From: Collinsella sp. AF02-46-1
GTDB lineage: Bacteria; Actinomycetota; Coriobacteriia; Coriobacteriales; Coriobacteriaceae
DNA: 27,240 nt
Assembly: GCA_934876235.1 (NCBI GenBank)
Contig: CAKXKM010000006.1
Span: forward strand, 18,077 to 45,316
Direction of reading: 5' to 3'
The notes under the pieces are model-generated. The model searched no databases. It was given only the letters and a program-made list of their open reading frames with translations, and was not told the origin of the DNA. The position numbers and the translations under genes are program-made. Positions 22,396 through 27,240 of the stretch are shown here, one piece after another; position 1 is the first letter of the stretch; every line of letters begins with the position of its first letter.

Positions 22396-25296
22396 TTACG
22401 ACAGCTTGACGATAGGTGCGAAGCCCTTCATAAGCTTTTTGGTCTGGCCGGTCTTTTCGAATTGAACCTCGATCATGTCTCCGGCGACCGAGATCACGGT
22501 ACCGGTGCCAAAGGTCTTGTGGCTCACGGTATCGCCCGCGGCAAAGTCCTGCGACGCGCTGGCGCGATCGACCTTGCGCTCCACCGTCGGCGACACCTTG
22601 GACGACGGCTTTTTAGCTCGCGGCGCGCCCGAACCAAAGGTCGAGGCAACACGGCCGGCGTCGGGCGAAACCCCGCGATGGCGCTCGGTGCCATAGGTGC
22701 TGCCACCAAAGAAATCGTCGAAGCTCGATCCGCCGCGCGAACCGGAACCGCCGGTCGAGCGCGTATGCGAACCGAACACCTTGCCGCCATACATATCCGA
22801 GCCCATGCCCGAGCCAAAGGTGCCGTGACGGTCGCCGCGCTTCTCCCAGCCCGTGCCCTCAAAACCGGCAGAACCGATACCGCTAAACTCGATATCCTCA
22901 AACGGAATCTCGTTGAGGAAGCGAGAGCGCGGGTTGGCAGAGGTCGAGCCGTAGGTGCGACGCGTGGCCGCATAGGTCAGGAACAGGCGCTTACGGGCAC
23001 GCGTGATGGCAACGTAGGCCAGGCGACGCTCCTCCTCGAGCTTGCCCGGGTCATCGCTGCCGCCAAAGTCGTGCACGTGCGGGAAGATACCCTCCTCCAT
23101 GCCGGCCACGAACACCGCCGGGAACTCCAGGCCCTTGGCGGAGTGGATGGTCATCATGGTAATGGCATGCGTCTCGCCGGCCAGGGAATCCAAGTCGGAG
23201 CGCAGGGCCAGCCACTCCATGAGTGCCGGCAGTGCCTTACAGGTGAGCGGACCGTAGGTGCGCTCGATCTCGTCGGCATGCACGGCGCCCGCCGGTAGCT
23301 CTGTTGGCACGGCATACGCGTTGCCCGCGATGGCGGCGGCCAGGGCATCCTGCGGCGAGAGCGCCGGGGCGGCTAGGCTATCGAGCGGATTGGAGCCCGC
23401 GGCGTCACGAGCGCCGACAAGTGCCTCAAACAAGGATGCCGGAGCGGACGGCTCCGGCTCGGACGCGGGCGCACTCACCACGACGGACTCGGACTCGGCG
23501 ACGGACGGCACGTCGGCAACACCGGCCGCGCGCAGCTCTTCTAGACTCTCGAGCGTACCCTCGATATCCTCGTGCGTCTCCTCAAATTCGGCGGCGACGC
23601 CCAGGAATTCCTGGATGTTCTCGGCGCGGCTCTCGGACTCCATGGTGCCCTCGGCGCGAAACGCCTGCAGCAGGCCCGTCTTATCGACAATCATCTCGAC
23701 GACGTCCTTGAGCTCGCCGTCCATGCGGCGGCCCTCGCGCACCAGCGCCACAAAACTCGACAGGCCGTTGCGCACCTTGGCACTAAACATGCCCGTCTCG
23801 GCTGTTGCGATCTCGCAGGCCTGGAAGAACGAGCAGCGGTTGTCGCGCGCCAGCTGCTCGATCTTTTGGATCGAGGTGGAGCCGATGCCGCGGCGCGGCG
23901 TGTTGATGACGCGCTTGACGCTCATCTCGTCGGCCGGGTTCACGATCATCTTGAGGTAGGCCATGACGTCGCGAATCTCGGCGCGGTCGAAGAATCGCGT
24001 GCCGCCGACGATCTTGTAGGGCACGCCCGCGCGCAGGAACATATCTTCGAGGATACGCGACTGGGCGTTGGTGCGGTAGAACACGGCGATATCGTCGTAG
24101 CTCGTACCCTTGGCATGCAGCTTTTCGATCTCGCCGGCAATCCAGCGACCTTCGTCGCGCTCGTCGCTTGCCTGGAAAGCCTGAATCTTCTCGCCATCGC
24201 CCTCGGCCGTAAACAGGCGCTTGTCCTTGCGCTGCGAGTTGTGGCGAACAACGGCGTTGGCGGCGCTCAGGATGTGACCCGTGGAGCGATAGTTCTGCTC
24301 CAACTTGACGGTCTTGCAGTTTTTAAAGTCCTGCTCAAAGTCCAGGATGTTGGTGATGTCGGCGCCACGCCAGCTATAAATGGACTGGTCGTCGTCGCCA
24401 ACGACCATGAGGTTTTGGTACTTGGCGGCCAGCAGGTTGGCGATTTCGTACTGGACGTGGTTGGTGTCCTGATATTCGTCGACGCTAATGTAGCGGAAGC
24501 GCTCTTGGTACTTGTCGAGCACCTCGGGGCGGGTGTGCAGCAGCTCGAGCGTGCGCACGAGCAGGTCGTCGAAGTCCATCGCGTTGGCGGCACGCAGGCG
24601 GCGCTCCAGCTCCAGGTAGACCTGCGCGGCCTTTTTGTCGTTGGGGCTATCGGCGGACTTGAGCATGTCCTCGGGGCCGATCATGGCGTTTTTAGCCGAG
24701 CTGATCTTGCTGCGAATCATGTTGATGGGGAACTGCTTTTGCTCGATGCCGAGCGCCTGCATAATGTCGCGCACCATGCGCTTTGAGTCGTCGTCATCGT
24801 AGATGGTGAATTGACCGGTATAGCCCAGCAGGTCGGCGTCCTCGCGCAGCATGCGCACGCACATGGCATGGAAGGTGCACACCCACATGCCACGAGTGCC
24901 GCTGGGGATGAGTGCCGCCAGACGCTCGCGCATCTCGGCCGCAGCCTTGTTGGTAAACGTAATGGCAAGAACCTGCCAAGGCTTAACGCCCAGGTCGCCG
25001 AGCATATGTGCGATGCGGAAGGTCAAGACGCGGGTCTTGCCCGAGCCGGCGCCGGCGAGCACCAGCAACGGGCCCTCGGTGGACAGGACCGCCTCGCGCT
25101 GGGCGGGATTAAGGCTGTCGATGTCGACGAGCGGCTTGATAGGCTTGGGCGCCGGCGCGGGAGCGTCATAGATGTCGAGCGGAACGAGCTCGGGCTCCGG
25201 CGCAGCGGGGGCGGTGTATGCATCGAGCGGCACGGGTTCCGGCGCGGGCGGCACGGGTACCGCGGCGTTCTTTTCCCAGGGCAAGGGCTGGGTCAT
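22396..25296 (-). CDS. pcrA: UvrD/PcrA-type ATP-dependent DNA helicase
   Basis: Superfamily 1A 3'-5' helicase for repair, replication restart and removal of proteins from DNA. It has 966 residues from the ATG at 25296, which follows AGGAG at 7 nt; the longer frame to 25380 has no ribosome site. Motifs in order are AGAGSGKT (81-88), TFTNKAA, DEYQDTN, GDDDQSIYSWRGAD, TMMTIHSAKGLEF and AITRARKR. The C-terminal module (FAAGDTVSHKTFGTGTV) is the PcrA Tudor-like domain that binds RNA polymerase. Two extras are visible: a Pro-rich N-terminal ~58 residues with two VPLDxY repeats, and an acidic Ser/Glu/Ala-rich insert of ~140 residues before motif V. A TATACT box lies at 25363-25358. Confidence 0.93.
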   Translation of the reverse strand: MTQPLPWEKNAAVPVPPAPEPVPLDAYTAPAAPEPELVPLDIYDAPAPAPKPIKPLVDIDSLNPAQREAVLSTEGPLLVLAGAGSGKTRVLTFRIAHMLGDLGVKPWQVLAITFTNKAAAEMRERLAALIPSGTRGMWVCTFHAMCVRMLREDADLLGYTGQFTIYDDDDSKRMVRDIMQALGIEQKQFPINMIRSKISSAKNAMIGPEDMLKSADSPNDKKAAQVYLELERRLRAANAMDFDDLLVRTLELLHTRPEVLDKYQERFRYISVDEYQDTNHVQYEIANLLAAKYQNLMVVGDDDQSIYSWRGADITNILDFEQDFKNCKTVKLEQNYRSTGHILSAANAVVRHNSQRKDKRLFTAEGDGEKIQAFQASDERDEGRWIAGEIEKLHAKGTSYDDIAVFYRTNAQSRILEDMFLRAGVPYKIVGGTRFFDRAEIRDVMAYLKMIVNPADEMSVKRVINTPRRGIGSTSIQKIEQLARDNRCSFFQACEIATAETGMFSAKVRNGLSSFVALVREGRRMDGELKDVVEMIVDKTGLLQAFRAEGTMESESRAENIQEFLGVAAEFEETHEDIEGTLESLEELRAAGVADVPSVAESESVVVSAPASEPEPSAPASLFEALVGARDAAGSNPLDSLAAPALSPQDALAAAIAGNAYAVPTELPAGAVHADEIERTYGPLTCKALPALMEWLALRSDLDSLAGETHAITMMTIHSAKGLEFPAVFVAGMEEGIFPHVHDFGGSDDPGKLEEERRLAYVAITRARKRLFLTYAATRRTYGSTSANPRSRFLNEIPFEDIEFSGIGSAGFEGTGWEKRGDRHGTFGSGMGSDMYGGKVFGSHTRSTGGSGSRGGSSFDDFFGGSTYGTERHRGVSPDAGRVASTFGSGAPRAKKPSSKVSPTVERKVDRASASQDFAAGDTVSHKTFGTGTVISVAGDMIEVQFEKTGQTKKLMKGFAPIVKLS

Positions 25297-25435
25297 GGGC
25301 GACTCCTCATCTGACGGACGGCGCGCCTGCGGGCAGCGCCATAGTTTGAGCCGTACCAGTATACCGAGCCGCGCGGACACCGACGCAAATCACACCACGA
25401 CTCCGTGCGCCACCGTCAGGCCCGCCCCATCGCCC

Positions 25436-25479
25436 AAAAAAGAGGGCAGCATAGACCTTTTGGTCATGCCACCCTCTTT
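25436..25479 (-). terminator. Intrinsic terminator of uppP
   Basis: On the minus strand AAAGAGGGTGGCATGACC pairs with GGTCTATGCTGCCCTCTTT around AAAA, with three mismatches, and is followed by T6. It starts 45 bp after the uppP stop. Confidence 0.85.
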
Positions 25480-25523
25480 GAATGACAAGTTGTCGCTCTG
25501 GCCGCCGCGCAGCGTCAACCAAG

Positions 25524-26504
25524 TTACAGGCCGAGCATGGGCTCCAGAACGAAGAAGTATGCGAGCACTACGATGCCCAGGATGATGCGGTAGACGCCGA
25601 AGCACTTGAAGTCGTGACGGCGGACGAAGCCCATGAGCCACTTGATGGCGATGAGCGAAACCACAAAGGCCACAACGCAGCCCACGCCCAAGATGGCGAT
25701 CTCGTTGGTGCCGAACGTGCCGCCCTTGATGAAGTACTTGACCAGCTTGAGCGCACTCGCGCCAAACATAACAGGAATAGCCAGGAAGAACGTAAACTTA
25801 GACGCCACCGAGCGCGTGCAGCCCAAAAGCAGGCCGCCGATGATGGTAGAACCGGAGCGAGACGTACCAGGCACCAGCGAAAGCACCTGGAAGCAGCCGA
25901 TACCCAGCGCAGTCTTCCAGCTGAGGTCCTCGAGCGTGGCGATGGAACCAAAGTCCAGATTCTCGTCATCGTCCTCATCCTCAGCGGTAGCCGTGGGGGG
26001 CGCCGCAAAGTGCGCACCGGCGGGACGTCCACCCGACACCACAGCACGCGAACCAAACGAACCGGCAACGGCCATTTCCTCGCGCTTGCTCGCGCGCCAG
26101 TTCTCGATCACGATAAACAGCACGCCGTACACAATGAGCGCCAGCGCCACGACGGGAGCGTTGTAGAAATGCTCCTCCATCCAGTCGTTGAGCGGCAGGC
26201 CGATCGCCGCCGCAGGAATGCAACCGAGCACAATCTTGCCCCACAGCACCCAGGTGTCGCGACGGCCCTCCTTGCCCTTGCTGGGCGAGAACGGGTTGAG
26301 CTCGTGGAAAAACAGCACGCAGACGGCCAAAATGGCGCCGAGCTGAATCACGACCAGGAACATATTCCAGAACGTCTCGCTCACGTTCATCTTGACGAAC
26401 TCGTCCACCAAGATCATGTGGCCCGTCGACGAAACGGGCAGCCATTCGGTGATGCCCTCGACCAGGCCCATGAAGGCAGATTTTAGAAGCTCGATAATAT
26501 CCAA
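25524..26504 (-). CDS. uppP: Undecaprenyl-diphosphatase UppP/BacA
   Basis: Membrane enzyme that dephosphorylates undecaprenyl diphosphate, recycling the lipid carrier of peptidoglycan synthesis; extra copies give bacitracin resistance. It has 326 residues from the TTG at 26504, which follows GAGGGGG at 5 nt; the family averages ~270. EGITEWLPVSSTGH (16-29) and PGTSRSGST (212-220) are the two active-site motifs. The excess is one stretch (about residues 140-192) between membrane segments, Ala/Gly/Pro-rich and then acidic (ATAEDEDDDENLD), which looks disordered. The rest matches family layout. It is a single gene with its own terminator. The ATG near 26573 in the longer frame has no ribosome site. 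Confidence 0.93.
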   Translation of the reverse strand: MDIIELLKSAFMGLVEGITEWLPVSSTGHMILVDEFVKMNVSETFWNMFLVVIQLGAILAVCVLFFHELNPFSPSKGKEGRRDTWVLWGKIVLGCIPAAAIGLPLNDWMEEHFYNAPVVALALIVYGVLFIVIENWRASKREEMAVAGSFGSRAVVSGGRPAGAHFAAPPTATAEDEDDDENLDFGSIATLEDLSWKTALGIGCFQVLSLVPGTSRSGSTIIGGLLLGCTRSVASKFTFFLAIPVMFGASALKLVKYFIKGGTFGTNEIAILGVGCVVAFVVSLIAIKWLMGFVRRHDFKCFGVYRIILGIVVLAYFFVLEPMLGL

Positions 26505-26654
26505 AGGGACCCCCTCGTTAGACACCCGCCGGTAGATGTTCTGCGGACGATGCGGGCGATGTCCCATTATCAACCGTTGGCGGTGCGACCGCGCCTACCC
26601 TTACCAAAAAACTCGCCCGTTCACAGAATTGCGAGCAGTCAAACCCAAATCCTT

Positions 26655-26663
26655 GGGTATAAC
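26655..26663 (+). promoter_or_regulatory. Possible promoter -10 of the stress-protein gene
   Basis: GGGTATAAC lies 91 bp before the start at 26754. TATAAC matches the -10 box at five of six bases and is preceded by GGG as at other promoters in the window. A small palindrome CCCAA/TTGGG (26644-26657 region) overlaps it. No clear -35. Confidence 0.35.
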
Positions 26664-26753
26664 TGCAACAAGATAAAGTGTCCGGCGGTCAACGCACCCG
26701 CGCCCGCCCGACGCACGAGCCCCGCGCCCGTGCGATAGACCAAGGAGGAAACC

Positions 26754-27191
26754 ATGAACGAGGGCTACACCAAGGTATTTGTTTCACTCGACGGTACTGA
26801 GCAGCAGGATTTTGTGCTCGCACGCGCCATCAAGGTCGCCGCGAACAACGGCGCCAAGCTGATTATCGGCCACGTTATCGATTCCACGGCACTCGAGAGC
26901 GCCGGCTCCTATCCGGTCGACCTGGTCAACGGCCTAGAGGAGGCATTTAAGAACTCCATCGCCAAGCAGCTCGAAGAGGCCAAGGCCAATCCCGACATTC
27001 CCGAGGTCGAGGTCATGATTCGCGCCGGCCGCATTCGCGAGACGCTCAAGGACGAGATGCTCGACGTGGTTAAGCCCGACCTGGTGCTCTGCGGCGCCCG
27101 CGGCCTGTCCTCGATCAAGTATGCGCTGCTGGGTTCAATTTCGACGTTCCTGCTGCGCAATACGGACTGCGACATTTTGGTTGTGAAGTAG
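26754..27191 (+). CDS. Universal stress protein, UspA family
   Basis: Cytoplasmic UspA-fold protein, 145 residues, the usual single-domain size. It starts with the strand KVFVSLDGTEQQ, has the Asp of the nucleotide pocket near its N-terminus, and near the C-terminus has CGARGLSSIKYALLGSIS, which matches the G-x2-G-x9-G(S/T) ATP-binding pattern. The last strand, CDILVVK, is typical. AAGGAGG lies five bases before the ATG. It is a single gene here. Such proteins help survival in starvation or oxidative stress; its exact role cannot be told. The 49 bases after it show no gene. Confidence 0.93.
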   Translation: MNEGYTKVFVSLDGTEQQDFVLARAIKVAANNGAKLIIGHVIDSTALESAGSYPVDLVNGLEEAFKNSIAKQLEEAKANPDIPEVEVMIRAGRIRETLKDEMLDVVKPDLVLCGARGLSSIKYALLGSISTFLLRNTDCDILVVK

Positions 27192-27240
27192 CGTTGCTCC
27201 CACCGGCCGCGGGGCCTGCGGGGTTTCCACGGGCACGTCC

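Overview
This is a GC-rich chromosomal window from a bacterium that looks like a member of the Coriobacteriia, most probably Collinsella or a close relative. The basis is gene content and style: a type IA topoisomerase with four zinc fingers and a lysine-rich tail, a Mn-dependent family II pyrophosphatase, a tmk-holB-yaaT cluster of Gram-positive type, and many intergenic palindromes. The assignment is from recall and no database was searched. I see no tRNA, rRNA, CRISPR array, transposase or phage gene. Most genes lie on the minus strand and most products are core housekeeping proteins.

Layout. Positions 4-996: a solute-binding lipoprotein (minus) with a long leader. 1494-1714: a 221-bp AT-rich inverted-repeat element without a gene. 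1747-3673: a nuclease-like protein of unknown role and comFC (minus); the comFC ribosome binding site is inside a perfect hairpin. 3776-7279: tmk, holB and a YaaT/RicT homologue with a very basic disordered tail, tightly packed (minus). 7520-8503: a zinc-ribbon single-pass membrane protein (plus). 8646-11237: topA (minus). 11292-13757: tatA/B, tatC, hypA, hypB as one minus-strand operon joining Tat export to nickel insertion. 13911-15596: an orphan STAS protein and a class I aminotransferase (minus). 15747-16001: a small unknown protein (plus). 16061-16288: a second copy of the AT-rich element. 16374-18923: nhaA and ppaC (minus); nhaA has an intrinsic terminator inside its own leader. 19093-20046: a ROK glucokinase (minus). 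20387-22114: a GntR/HutC regulator followed by mannose-6-phosphate isomerase (plus). 22259-22388: a 130-nt element with perfect 30-bp arms. 22396-26504: a PcrA/UvrD helicase and UppP, both with unusual insertions (minus). 26754-27191: a universal stress protein (plus).

How the genes work together. tmk and holB supply dTMP and the clamp loader, and RicT is their usual Gram-positive neighbour. Tat plus HypA/HypB would support export and maturation of a nickel enzyme encoded elsewhere. Glucokinase, the GntR regulator and ManA form a hexose-phosphate neighbourhood. UppP recycles the undecaprenyl carrier.

The unusual material is mostly between genes. There are two related ~225-bp elements with a shared TGAGTACTGTCAC end motif, four palindromes built around an A/T-rich-GGGAC core, a 130-nt near-complete hairpin, and three leader or operator arrangements (comFC, nhaA, gntR) that look regulatory. 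These are the best candidates for undescribed biology here.
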